From: JACVRW01 sp963746825
GTDB taxonomy: Bacteria; Actinomycetota; Thermoleophilia; Solirubrobacterales; Thermoleophilaceae
NCBI GenBank assembly: GCA_963746825.1
Contig: CAVVCU010000007.1
Coordinates: 372,001 to 436,000, forward strand
Length of the DNA: 64,000 nucleotides
Direction of reading: 5' to 3'
Position numbers and translations under genes: made by a program. Numbering within the stretch: the first letter of the stretch is position 1; each line of letters begins with the position of its first letter. The notes beneath the pieces are model-generated. The model was not told where the DNA came from. It ran no database searches and saw nothing but the letters and a program-made list of their open reading frames with translations. Below, piece by piece: positions 45,607-54,687 of the stretch.

Positions 45607-46781
45607 TCGCCGACCTCCACGCCCACTACGCGATGCACCTGGTCGACGAAAGCGGCAGCGTGTGGAAGCTGCTGTCCAAGCCGCGTGGCAGCGGCAGCCT
45701 GCTCGACCGCAGCCGGGCGGTGCTCGTGGGCCTGGCCAGCCGCTTCGCGAACTATCGCGATCTCTTCTCCGGGCCCCGGGTGACCCTCAGCTCCCTGCGC
45801 GACGGCGACGTGCGGGTCGTGCTCTCGGTCGTCTACTCCTTCTTCGACGAGCTCGAGCTCGACGAGGCCTACCCCGCGCGGCCCAAGCGCGCCTACCTCG
45901 ACTCCCTGCTCGGACAGCTCGAGCTGGTCGAGCGAGACCTCGGCGCCAAGCACGGGAGCACGGCGGTGGCGGTGCGCACACCGGACGAGCTCGCCGAGGC
46001 GCTACGAGGCGACCGGGTGGCGTTCGTCCACTGCGTGGAGGGCGGGTTCCACCTCGGCTCGAGCGCCGCGGAGGTGGACGAAGCGGTGACCAAGCTCGCC
46101 CGGCGGGGAGTGGCCTATATCACCCTCGCCCACCTGGTCTGGCGCCACGTGGCCACCAACACCAACGCGCTCCCCTTCCTGTCCGAACGCGACTACCGGA
46201 GCTGGTTCCCCCAGCCCGAGGAGGGCCTCTCGGAGTTGGGCCGGGCGGCCGTCACGGCCATGCTGCGCGAGGGGGTGCTGGTCGACGTGTCCCACATGAG
46301 CAGCCGCTCGCTGGCCGACACCTTCGCCCTCCTCGACGAGCTCGACCCCGCCAAGTCCCGGCCGGTGCTCGCCTCGCACGCGTGCTTTCGCTTCGGCTCC
46401 CAGGAGTACGGGGTGGACGAGCCCACGCTGCGGCGCATCGCCGAGCGCGGCGGCGTGGTCGGGCTTATCCTGGCCCAGCACCAGATGCGCGACGGCGTGC
46501 CGGGGCCGAGCGGCCGCGGCCTCGACGCGTCCTTCGAGGTGATCCGGGCGCACATCGACCGGATCTGCGCGATCACCGGATCCGACGAGCACGTGGCCAT
46601 CGGCTCCGACTTCGACGGCTTCATCAAGCCAACCATGTCCGGCCTTCAGTCGATGAGCGACCTGGCTCAGCTCGAGAGCCGCCTGACCGCGCACTACGGC
46701 GCGGCGAAGGCCGCGCTCATCTGCAACGGCAACGCGTTGCGCCTGCTGCGCGACGGCTGGGGCCAGGCGCTGGACGTCTAG
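45603..46781 (+). CDS. M19 membrane-dipeptidase family metallopeptidase
   Basis: 392 residues, TIM-barrel. Metal-site motifs in order: DLHAHYAMHL at the N-terminus, FVHCVEGGFHLG near residue 140, VDVSHMSSRS, LASHACFRFG and the final IGSDFDGF. Renal dipeptidase relatives cleave dipeptides, often with a D-residue, or beta-lactams. No signal peptide is visible despite the family name. GTG 45603 overlaps the Vps62 stop, so the two are co-translated, which ties this peptidase to the island. Confidence 0.88.
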   Translation: MIADLHAHYAMHLVDESGSVWKLLSKPRGSGSLLDRSRAVLVGLASRFANYRDLFSGPRVTLSSLRDGDVRVVLSVVYSFFDELELDEAYPARPKRAYLDSLLGQLELVERDLGAKHGSTAVAVRTPDELAEALRGDRVAFVHCVEGGFHLGSSAAEVDEAVTKLARRGVAYITLAHLVWRHVATNTNALPFLSERDYRSWFPQPEEGLSELGRAAVTAMLREGVLVDVSHMSSRSLADTFALLDELDPAKSRPVLASHACFRFGSQEYGVDEPTLRRIAERGGVVGLILAQHQMRDGVPGPSGRGLDASFEVIRAHIDRICAITGSDEHVAIGSDFDGFIKPTMSGLQSMSDLAQLESRLTAHYGAAKAALICNGNALRLLRDGWGQALDV

Positions 46782-46784
46782 CCG

Positions 46785-47636
46785 CTACTGCACGCTGCTC
46801 GCGGGCACGGTCATCGGTATCACCGGAAGCATCACGCCTCCGTCGACCGGCGCGGCGTGCGGCACGAGCGTGCCCTCCTCGGCCAGCTCGATCAGGTCGG
46901 GGAGCACGTAGGGCTCGGCCGCGGCCAGATCGACCGTGTAGCCCATGTCGCCCAGGCTCGCGGCGGTCATCCGGCTCAGGGGGTTGCCGGCCGCGGATAT
47001 GAAGCCCGACATCAGCTCGTTGCGAAACACCGTCTCGCGCCAGTGACCATCCGCGGTTCCCGGGCCGCCGGTGTTCTCCACCGGCACTCGCCGCTTGCGG
47101 GTGGCGTTGCGCAGGAGGCGGTACTCCTCCATCGCGCCCGGACCGGCGAACGTGGGGTTGGCGGTGCGGGGTCGCTTGAGCAGGCCCATCATCTCCCACA
47201 GCGTTCCGATGCCGAGCACGTGGCCCATCTCGTGGGCGATCACGTCGTTGAGCGTGCCGTCGGTGCCCATCTTCGTGAGGTCGGCGGTGTCGAAGGACAT
47301 CAGGCCCTTCACCGTCAGCGTCGCTCCCGGGCCGGCCGTCCCCGGCCGGATGTGGGTGGGCCCCGCCTGGCCGAGGATCCGGCCCGGCCCGTCGATCGCC
47401 GAGCCCTGCGCCAGGATCAGCACGTCGTCGATCAACTCGCCGTCCACGCGCACCGCCGGCAGGTCGCCGACGATGATGCGCGTCCAACGATCGGCGGCCT
47501 TCTTGAAGGCTGAGCGCTGTCGCGCGTTCAGACCCCCCACGAAGCGGATCTGGATCTTGAACGGCGAGGCGGTGGCGGCGAGCTCCTTCGCGCGCGCCGG
47601 ATCGGCTACTGCGTCGTAAATCTCGAAGTCGGCCAT
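46785..47636 (-). CDS. Leishmanolysin-like (M8/matrixin-type) zinc metalloprotease
   Basis: 283 residues. The zinc motif IAHEMGHVLGIGTLW sits near residue 130 and is of the HExxHxxG type with the leishmanolysin-like Gly-Thr-Leu-Trp continuation. A candidate third ligand His lies in the later GHWRETVFRNELMSG region, where the family has EA/ELMSG-type sequence. A propeptide-like N-terminal 90 residues precede it. No signal peptide is visible, so it either acts inside the cell or is released by another route. It is last in the right-hand minus-strand block. Confidence 0.83.
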   Translation of the reverse strand: MADFEIYDAVADPARAKELAATASPFKIQIRFVGGLNARQRSAFKKAADRWTRIIVGDLPAVRVDGELIDDVLILAQGSAIDGPGRILGQAGPTHIRPGTAGPGATLTVKGLMSFDTADLTKMGTDGTLNDVIAHEMGHVLGIGTLWEMMGLLKRPRTANPTFAGPGAMEEYRLLRNATRKRRVPVENTGGPGTADGHWRETVFRNELMSGFISAAGNPLSRMTAASLGDMGYTVDLAAAEPYVLPDLIELAEEGTLVPHAAPVDGGVMLPVIPMTVPASSVQ

Positions 47637-47670
47637 GGCGCGTATATGACCACAACCACAGCCGGCGTGC

Positions 47671-48807
47671 TCACAATTTCGCCCTCACCGGCTCGCTCAC
47701 GTTCCCGTCGGAATCCGCCGCGCTCACCAGCACCTCGTACGCCTGCTCGGAGAGGGCCAACGGATGCTCGATCTCGCCGCCCATCGAATCGAGCCGGGCG
47801 CTGTAGGTGGCCGGCGGCAGGTCGTCCTCGGGCGAGTCGACGGTCACCACCAGCTGGGTGGGCGCGGGCAGGCCGGGCTGGGGCGAGAAGCGGTAGCTGA
47901 TCAGCGCCCGGTCGTCGACCCTCCGGGCGCTGATGGCCGGAGCCGGCGGCGCGGGCGGGAGCAGCTCGGGCGCCAGCTCGCGGGGATCGAACGGGTCGCA
48001 CTCCTCGTAGAAGGCCGCCGGCTCCGACCACTTGTCCTGGTGGGCGGGGCCGCGCGGGCTGTTGGACTCGAGCACGCTGCGCGCCTTGCTCGAGCCCCAG
48101 CGCCCCGGCCAGGCCACCCAGCCGGGCTCGTCGCCGGCGATCAGCTCGAGGGTCGGATCGGCCACCTCGGGCCCCCGGCCGTCGGCGTGATCGGGGATCA
48201 CCGGCGCGTCGTGGCGGCCCGGGGCGGCGTAAGAGGCCTGCGAGCCACGCGCGACGTAGACCACGGGCCGCCGGCCCCGCCGCTCCACGAGCTCCCAGCG
48301 GCAGCGCTGCCCGTGGCTGTGCTGAGCGAAGGCCATGCCGGTCGGGCGCTCGGCCCGGTCGAGGCGCACCTGAACCATCTCCCAGTCGCCCTCGTGCAGG
48401 CCGAACCCCAGAAAGGCCTTGTTGTTGTAGAGGTAGAAGAACCAGTACTGCAGCCAGGTGCCGCCGTCCTCGGCCTCGACGGCGCGGCCGTACACGCGGT
48501 CCTTGTACTCCCCCCTGTGCATCTGGCGGGCCTGAAGCACGTAGTCGCGGCCCACCGCGTCCAGATGGTCCGAGCGGCGCACCTTGACCCCGTGCCCGTA
48601 CTTGGGAAAGTCGAGCAGGCCCAGCGTGAGCCGGTTCGCCGGCGCCCCCGCGGAGGCCAGCAGCGTGCCGTCGGCGCGCCTGAGCAGGTTGGCGGGCTCG
48701 CCGGAGGGGTCCACGCGGTCGGTGAGCACGCCCGGCGAGTCCGCCAGGAAGCTGCCCTGCGAGTCGTAGCGCAGCACCGGCAGGTGGCGCTGCAGCAGTT
48801 CCAACAC
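47671..48807 (-). CDS. Vps62-like (DUF946-type) protein, second copy
   Basis: 378 residues. Same family as 44500-45606: WLQYWFFYLYN, GFGLHEGDWEMVQVRLD, QHSHGQRCRWELVE, VVYVARGSQASYAAPG and WPGRWGSSKARS followed by NSPRGPAHQDKW. The C-terminal 100 residues are a fibronectin/beta-sandwich-like domain (PTQLVVTVDSPEDDLPPATY). GTG 48807 follows the trypsin stop with no gap. Two divergent copies of a rare family in one island is notable. Confidence 0.82.
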   Translation of the reverse strand: MLELLQRHLPVLRYDSQGSFLADSPGVLTDRVDPSGEPANLLRRADGTLLASAGAPANRLTLGLLDFPKYGHGVKVRRSDHLDAVGRDYVLQARQMHRGEYKDRVYGRAVEAEDGGTWLQYWFFYLYNNKAFLGFGLHEGDWEMVQVRLDRAERPTGMAFAQHSHGQRCRWELVERRGRRPVVYVARGSQASYAAPGRHDAPVIPDHADGRGPEVADPTLELIAGDEPGWVAWPGRWGSSKARSVLESNSPRGPAHQDKWSEPAAFYEECDPFDPRELAPELLPPAPPAPAISARRVDDRALISYRFSPQPGLPAPTQLVVTVDSPEDDLPPATYSARLDSMGGEIEHPLALSEQAYEVLVSAADSDGNVSEPVRAKL

Positions 48808-49596
48808 TCAGTCGGGCATGTCGGCCAGCACGGCCGAGATCAGGATCCCCTCGTTGCGGAAGTGGGTGGAGTCGTCGCTCGGCTGCGGCAGCCAGCCGCC
48901 GCTGTGGTGAAGGGCGATGCACTCCCAGTCGTTGTCGAACACGGGAGAGCCGGACGAGCCCGGCAGCGTGTCGGTGAGGTACTGCGCCACCGAATCGTCC
49001 ACGTACTCGATCTCGTTGTCCGCGATCGCGATCTGCTTCGGCTGCCCGCCGGGATGCTGGATGATCGCCACGTCCTGCTTGGCCTGCACGGTCCGGTCGG
49101 GCTTCAGCTCGATGAAGCCCCACTTGGTCCCCGGGCTGCCCGACACGTGCACCACCGCGTAGTCGAGGTCCTCGTTGGTGTGGAAGAACGTGTCCGGGTC
49201 GGCCTCGTAGTCGTCGGTGTCCAGGGAGATGCCGGCCAGGTCGGTCTGGAAGTTGAACTGGATGGTCGCGCCCTGCGCCTCGTCGGCGGAGCCGAACACG
49301 TGGTTGTTGGTCAGCAGGCGGTTCGGGCCGATCATGAACCCGGTGGCCACGCCCCTGCCCGGGAGGGTGATGCGGGCGACGGCGCGCGAGCGCTGCACTC
49401 CCGCCTCCAGGAACGCGATGGGCCGCAGGTTGTTCTCCCCGATGAGCTTCTCCTGGGTGTCGATGGCCTCCCCGAACGACTCCGACTCCGTGGCGCCCAG
49501 GGCCTCCTCGGTCACCTCGGTGCTCCCCGTCTCGTCGCCCTTCCACTCGACCGGCGGGCCCTCGATCGGCCGCAGGGCCTCCGTACTCGTCGACAT
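48808..49596 (-). CDS. Trypsin-like serine protease
   Basis: 262 residues. The S1 fold is clear: GFMIGPNRLLTNNHV (His), NEDLDYAVVHVSG (Asp) and DTLPGSSGSPVFDNDW (Ser). The first 55 residues are an acidic adaptor-like region (TEEALGATESESFGEAID). No signal peptide. The region around the His residue (LLTNNHVFGSADEA) is close to that of the protease-nuclease gene upstream, so the two are paralogues. ATG 49596 follows AAAGGAGA, a good ribosome site, the only clear one in this block. Confidence 0.9.
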   Translation of the reverse strand: MSTSTEALRPIEGPPVEWKGDETGSTEVTEEALGATESESFGEAIDTQEKLIGENNLRPIAFLEAGVQRSRAVARITLPGRGVATGFMIGPNRLLTNNHVFGSADEAQGATIQFNFQTDLAGISLDTDDYEADPDTFFHTNEDLDYAVVHVSGSPGTKWGFIELKPDRTVQAKQDVAIIQHPGGQPKQIAIADNEIEYVDDSVAQYLTDTLPGSSGSPVFDNDWECIALHHSGGWLPQPSDDSTHFRNEGILISAVLADMPD

Positions 49597-49628
49597 CCTG
49601 TCTCCTTTGTTCTGGGGCGGGCGCGAGC

Positions 49629-51588
49629 CTACGCCCAGGCGGTGGCGAAATCCACCCGCTCGGCCCAATCCGGATGGTCGATAAACGGATTGCGGTTGCC
49701 CTGCATCTCGGCGATGGCGGCGTTGCGATGCCGCTCGTACTCGCTCACCCGATCGTCCTCGTGCCAGTCCAGCAGCGTCTCGAGCCGGTCCGGCATGAGC
49801 TCGCGCTCGGCGTCGCCCACCAGCCCGGGGTAGCGCAACAGGAAGTAGAGCGTGGCGCGCGCCGCCGGGCCCTTGCCGGCCACGGGCTCGAAGCCCTCCG
49901 CCTCCCGGCGCCCGCACTCGCTGCGAGTGGCCTCGTCGGCGTCGTCATCCTCGAAGTCGAAATAGGGGAAGTTGCTCCGGAAGCTGTTGCAACCCGATTC
50001 GCAGGCGAAGAGGTGGTGCAGGTCGCCGCGCATCGGCTCCCGCGCGGCGAACCAGGACTGCGGGACCACGTGCTCGCAGTTGAAGGGCAGCGCCGCCTCG
50101 AGCGCCCCCATCTCGGCCTCGAGCTCCGCCGGACCGACGGCGGTCTCGCTGCGGACGAACTGCTCCAGGCGCAGGGTGCGCGCCGCCTCCACGGCCACGT
50201 CCGCCCTGATCAGCTCCTCCGAGGTGAACGTCTTGCCGGAGTAGAGGCCGCGCAGGAGGCCGTCCGGGTGCAGGTCGACCCACGGGTACACCAGCAGCGT
50301 GGGCTTGTAGGCGCGGCGCGGGTCGTGGGTCCGCTCGAGCAACCCGGACAACGCCACGTAGAGCGCGGGCCCGGCGGCGTCAGCGTCGATCTGCTCGTAG
50401 TAGCTCTCGCGCGCGAGGGCGTCGGCGTCCGTCGTCGTAGTACGGCCGCCCCTCCGCCGCGGCCGCGGCGGCGAGCGCGGCCTCCAGGTCGACATCCTCC
50501 TGGGGCTGGGGCCGTGGCGCTTCCGTCCCGCCGGGGGACGGGCGGGCCTCGAGCAGCTGGGCGCGCAGCTCGTCCGGCGCACCGGTCATGGGTACGTCGC
50601 GCAGGGCGCGCACAACGCGGCTGATCCGCACGCCCTCGTTGGCCTTCCAGTCGAGGCGCTGCTCGCCCATGTCGCTCGTCCAGGGTGACCCGTCGATGGC
50701 CAGGTACCGGCCCTCCCCGTCCTTGCTCGGCACCCCCGAGTGGTGCAGCGCAACCACCTCCCACTGGTCGTTGAACACGGGCGAACCCGACGAGCCGGGC
50801 GCGGTGTCGGTCTCGTAGTGCAGGAAGTTCTCGAGCCGGTCGACCACCTTGTTCTCGCGCAGGGCGAGCTGCTTGGGCTCGCCGTTGGGGTGCTGAATCA
50901 CGTTCACGAACTCGCCCAGCACGATCTTGCCCTGCGCCTCGATCAGCCGCAGCCAGCCGAAGTCCGACAGCGCGGTGCCTCCCTCCTCGCGCTCCGCCAC
51001 CGCCACGACCGTGAAGTCGAGCTTCTCGTTGGTCTCGAAGAACGCGTCGGGCTCGAGGTCGAAGGCGAAGGGCTGCAGGGCACGGCCGTCCAGGCCGGCC
51101 TGGAAGTTGAACTCCACGAACGCGCGCGCGGCCTCGTCGCGGTCGCGCAGCACGTGGTTGTTGGTGAGCAGCAGTCGCGGCGAGACCATGAAGCCGCTGC
51201 CGTAGTGAGCCTCCGGGGAGCTGACGCTGATGCGGCCCACCGAACGGCTGGCCAGGTGTCCGCGCTCGAGGAAGCCCACGTCCACGAGGTCGTTGCGACC
51301 CATCAGGCGCTCGAGCCCCAGCACGTCGGCGCCGAAGCTCTCGGGGGGCAGAGTCTCCTCGAGGCTGCGCCCCGTGCTCGCCACCGCGGGCGTCTGCTCG
51401 ATCGCCTTGGCCAGGCCGAGGTCGGCGCCCAGCCGGCCCAGGCGCAGCTCCACCCGCTCGGGATCGTCGGCGTAGAGCACCCCGCGCTCGTCGAGCACCC
51501 GTTGCGTCTCCTCCCGCTCCGGCTCGCGCTTGTCCCAGCGCCGGGTGCTGGCAGCCAGGGTGTCGAGGAACGTGTCGGTGACGATCAC
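49629..51588 (-). CDS. Trypsin-like protease fused to endonuclease I (EndA/NucM) domain (frameshifted)
   Basis: About 652 residues after joining. Residues 1-110 are a helical adaptor. Residues 115-340 are a trypsin domain (LLLTNNHVLRDRDEA, EKLDFTVVAVA, DTAPGSSGSPVFNDQW). After a Pro/Ala-rich linker the frame breaks near 50428-50432; dropping one base gives PYYDDDADALARESYYEQI. The last 270 residues are an endonuclease I domain with CEHVVPQSWF, GDLHHLFACESGCNSFRSN and FPYFDF, the beta-beta-alpha-metal His/Asn site. If the break is real, two overlapping genes result, but no start codon suits the nuclease part. GTG 51588 overlaps the phosphoesterase stop. Confidence 0.78.
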
Positions 51589-52797
51589 GTGAGCGGCGCT
51601 TCTCGCAGCACCGATCCATCGGGGGCCCGGACCACCTCGGTCACCGAAGCGCCCTCGAACTCCAGCGTGAGGTAGCCGTTGGGGCCGTAGCGGTCCTCGT
51701 GCCCGGTGACGTAGCGGTTGGGGGTGTCGAGCAGCAGCCCCGCCGGCACGAGGTTCTTGGCCGGGATGCGCCTCCAGCGATCGTCTCCTCCCTCGGGCTC
51801 GTAGCCCGCCACGTCGTCGCGGTAGTAGGGCATCCCGCCGTGCCCGATGCAGCGGCCGTGCAGGCCCCAGGCCGGATGCCGGTCGTAGAGCACACAGCGG
51901 TGCTCGTGGCCCCAGTACCAGGCGAAGATGCGCCCGCTCTCGAGCAGCGGGGCCAGCTTGCCCACCAGCTCGGGGCCCTGCTTGCTGAGCAGCGAGAAGG
52001 GCTGGTGGTGGCAGAAGAGCAGGACTCGCCGCTCGCCCGCGCCCTCGATCAGCCGCGAGAGCCACGCCGCCTGTCCATTCGCGAGGTCGTGGTCCTCGTA
52101 CGCGCTGTCGAGGCCGGCGAGCAGCCAGTGGTCGGTCTCGATCGCGAACGGGGTGGCCTGCTGGCCGAACGCCGGGCAGCGTCTCCTTGAACAGGCCCTC
52201 GCCGCCGGAGTACATCTCGTGGTTGGAGTTGCAGGCGCGGCTCACGGCGCCGGGCACGCTGGGCCACAGCTCGAGGAAGTTCTCGCGCACCTCCTTGGGC
52301 GTGCCGGAGTAGTACACGTCGCCGAGATGGATCAGCAGGTCGTACCGCCCGTCCTTCTCGATGCTCGACGCGATGGCCGGCGCCCCGTAGAGGCCCGTTC
52401 CCCAGTCGCCGACCACGGCCACCCGCAGCGCGGCGCCGTCGCCGATCCGCTCGGGCTGCTCGGCCGGTTCGCGCCAGCTCTCGGGCCTGATCCTGCGCCA
52501 CCAGTCGAACAGGCTGCCCACCCACCCCGTGATGTCGCCCTCGTCGAACTTCACCTCGAGCGTTCCGGCGTCCTGGCGGGGCACGTCCGGCGGGCTCTCG
52601 ACCAGGTGGCTCTGCATGAGTGAGGCCAGCTGATGCTGCGCGGTCACCAGCACGCCGTCGTCGGTTGCCTCGGCCTCCAGGGCGGCCAGCGCCTGGGTGA
52701 GCTGAGCCCGGTCGATCCCCTCGACCGACCCGAGCTCATTCGGCGAGTCGAGACCCGCCAGGCAGGCCTCGAGGCTGCGGTGGGTGACTATCTCCAC
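51585..52797 (-). CDS. Calcineurin-like metallophosphoesterase with helical N-terminus (frameshifted)
   Basis: About 403 residues after repair. The first 120 residues are an acidic helical region ending GWVGSLFDWWRRI, perhaps an adaptor. The phosphoesterase core has VVGDWGTGLYGAP, HLGDVYYSGTP, CNSNHEMYSG (an NHE variant), FCHHQPFS and WYWGHEHRCVLYD. These give a two-metal site. The frame breaks near 52171-52176; removing one base joins KETLPAFGQQATPFAIE. The family cleaves phosphodiesters or phosphomonoesters, including nucleotides. It heads the coupled set leading to the protease-nuclease. Confidence 0.8.
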
Positions 52798-52841
52798 GGT
52801 GCGAGCATGGCCTTTCGGCCGCAGGCTACCGTGGCCCGGCC

Positions 52842-53255
52842 CTACCCCGCGACGTCCACCTTCCACTCGCCGTCTTCCTTGCGCAGGCTGGCCGGATCGT
52901 CCCCGGCCGACACGCTGGTGACCGTGGCGGTGTTCCCGTTCACCTTCACCGTGTCGATCTCGAACTCCTCGAGCTGCTTCTTGGCCTTCGCGTCGATGAG
53001 CTTGGACGCCTGCTCCCACACGCCCGGGCATCCGCCCTTGGCGTCGAGCGCCTCGCCGGCCTGCTCGAGCTGAGCCTTGGAGGCCTTGGTCATCATCGAG
53101 CAGACCTCCTCCCAGTTCTCGTCCTTGAACGCCGAGACGAAGTTCTCGGAGGCCGAGCGGACATCGTCCTCGGCGGAGCCGCCGCCGCAGGCAACGAGCG
53201 AAAGGGCCAGCACGGCGGCCGTGGTCAGAAGCGAGAGCCTGCGCGATCGGTTCAT
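52842..53255 (-). CDS. Small lipoprotein, DUF4878-like
   Basis: 137 residues. Signal peptide with lipobox LSLVAC at about residues 17-22, then GGGSAEDD. The mature part (VRSASENFVSAFKDENWEEVCSMM to GEWKVDVAG) looks like the small cone-shaped NTF2-like/DUF4878 domain of actinobacterial lipoproteins. ATG 53255 follows AAGAGGGGC. It is first in the minus-strand block but 44 bases from the phosphoesterase, so membership of the island is uncertain. Confidence 0.8.
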   Translation of the reverse strand: MNRSRRLSLLTTAAVLALSLVACGGGSAEDDVRSASENFVSAFKDENWEEVCSMMTKASKAQLEQAGEALDAKGGCPGVWEQASKLIDAKAKKQLEEFEIDTVKVNGNTATVTSVSAGDDPASLRKEDGEWKVDVAG

Positions 53256-53310
53256 GCCCCTCTTGATCGGCACCGCCCGGGTCCGGCTTGATCCGTGATA
53301 TCTCACCCCT

Positions 53311-54687
53311 GTGAGCGAGGGGGCACTGGGCGTCGATGTCGGCCTGACCGGAGTGCGGGCCACCGTGGTGCGCTCGGACGGCACGCCGGCCGCCACGGCG
53401 CGGCGCGCCCACGGGCACGCGCGGATGGGCGAGGGCATCGCCGAGCACGACCCCCACGACTGGGTCGAGGGCATGGCCGCCGCCGGCCACGAGGCGGTGG
53501 CGCGAGCCGGCGACGTGCACATAGCGGCCATCGGGGTGGCCGCGCTGGGTCCCGCCCCCATGCTCGTCGACGCCGCTCTGGCGCCGCTGACCACCGCGCC
53601 GCTCTTCAGCCTCGACCGCCGGGCCGAGCCCAAGCGGCGCGACATGACCCGGGGTCTGGCGGCCGAGGAGGCCGCCGGCAGCCTCGACAACGCACTGCCG
53701 AAGCTGGCCTGGTGGCGCGACAACGATCGCGCCGCCAGCGAGCGCGCGGCCTGGGCCCTCGACGCCACCGGCTTCCTCGTGGCCTGGCTCACCGGCGTGC
53801 CCGTGATGGACACGGTCACCGCGGCGGACTACCGGCTGCCCGGCACGCAGGCGCCCTTCCCGCTCCCGCAGCCGATCGATCCGCTGTCGGTGGCGGGCGA
53901 GCTGCGGGCCGATGCCGCGCCTCGTCTGGGACTCGAGGCCGGCCTGCCCGTGGTGTGCGGCACCTACGACTCCTTCGCCGATATCGCCGCCGCCGGAGTG
54001 CGCGCGCCGGGCGACGCCGGGATGGTCCTGGGGAGCACCATGATCGTGTGCCGCGCCGCGGAGGACGCTCAGCCGCGCGACGGGCTAGGCGTGTCCGCCT
54101 ACCCGGGCGACGGGCTGCTGCTCGGCGGCTGGACGCTGTCCGGCGGGCTGGTGCTCGACTGGTTCGCCGGCGGCTTCGGCGGCGGTAGCTCCCAGGATGA
54201 GCTCGCGGCCCGGGCCGCCACCGTCGACACCGGCGGCGTCACCGCCCTGCCCTACCTGGCCGGCGAGCGCACGCCGCTATGGGATCCGGACGCCCGCGGC
54301 GCCATCCTCGGCCTGGGCCTCGACAGCCGCCCCGAGCACGTCTATCGCGCGTTGGTGGAGTCGCTGGCCCTCGTGGCCCGCGATCACACCGAGCGAATCG
54401 AGCAGGCCCTCGGGCCCTGCCCGGCGTGGCGGGTCACGGGCGGCGGCACGCGAAACCGCCTCTGGCTGGAGGCCACGGCCGACGCCGTGGGCGCGCCGCT
54501 CCAGGTCGCGTCCGGCGCCGCGGAGGCCACCGGGCCGGGCCTCCTGGCCCTCCGCGCCCTGGGCTTCGATCCCCGGCGCGAACCCGTCGAGACCGTGGAG
54601 CCCGACCCGGCGCGCGCGGCGCGCTTTGAATCCATGCTGGCCCGATTCCGCGAGCGGGCGGCGCTGACGAAGGAGCATCACTGGTGA
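53311..54687 (+). CDS. FGGY-family carbohydrate kinase
   Basis: 458 residues. N-terminal ATPase half starts LGVDVGLTGVRATVVRSDG; the second half has VLGSTMIVCRA, YLAGERTPLWDPDARG and the adenosine motif TGGGTRNRLW. It phosphorylates a sugar or polyol. GTG 53311 is the family-like start. It overlaps the dehydrogenase gene by 4 bases and leads a four-gene operon (kinase, dehydrogenase, aldolase, SDR), typical of a pentose/polyol-type route: phosphorylate, oxidise, split. Confidence 0.9.
   Translation: MSEGALGVDVGLTGVRATVVRSDGTPAATARRAHGHARMGEGIAEHDPHDWVEGMAAAGHEAVARAGDVHIAAIGVAALGPAPMLVDAALAPLTTAPLFSLDRRAEPKRRDMTRGLAAEEAAGSLDNALPKLAWWRDNDRAASERAAWALDATGFLVAWLTGVPVMDTVTAADYRLPGTQAPFPLPQPIDPLSVAGELRADAAPRLGLEAGLPVVCGTYDSFADIAAAGVRAPGDAGMVLGSTMIVCRAAEDAQPRDGLGVSAYPGDGLLLGGWTLSGGLVLDWFAGGFGGGSSQDELAARAATVDTGGVTALPYLAGERTPLWDPDARGAILGLGLDSRPEHVYRALVESLALVARDHTERIEQALGPCPAWRVTGGGTRNRLWLEATADAVGAPLQVASGAAEATGPGLLALRALGFDPRREPVETVEPDPARAARFESMLARFRERAALTKEHHW

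Noticed and set aside
47606..49833. Very long open frames on both strands over the Vps62/trypsin genes
   Set aside because: Absence of stops is a GC effect. The frames carrying HEGDWEM and the trypsin triad are the coding ones.
39199..53255. Island as an integrated mobile element
   Set aside because: No integrase, transposase, tRNA-edge or flanking direct repeat is visible, and base composition looks the same as in neighbours. Transfer remains possible but is not shown.
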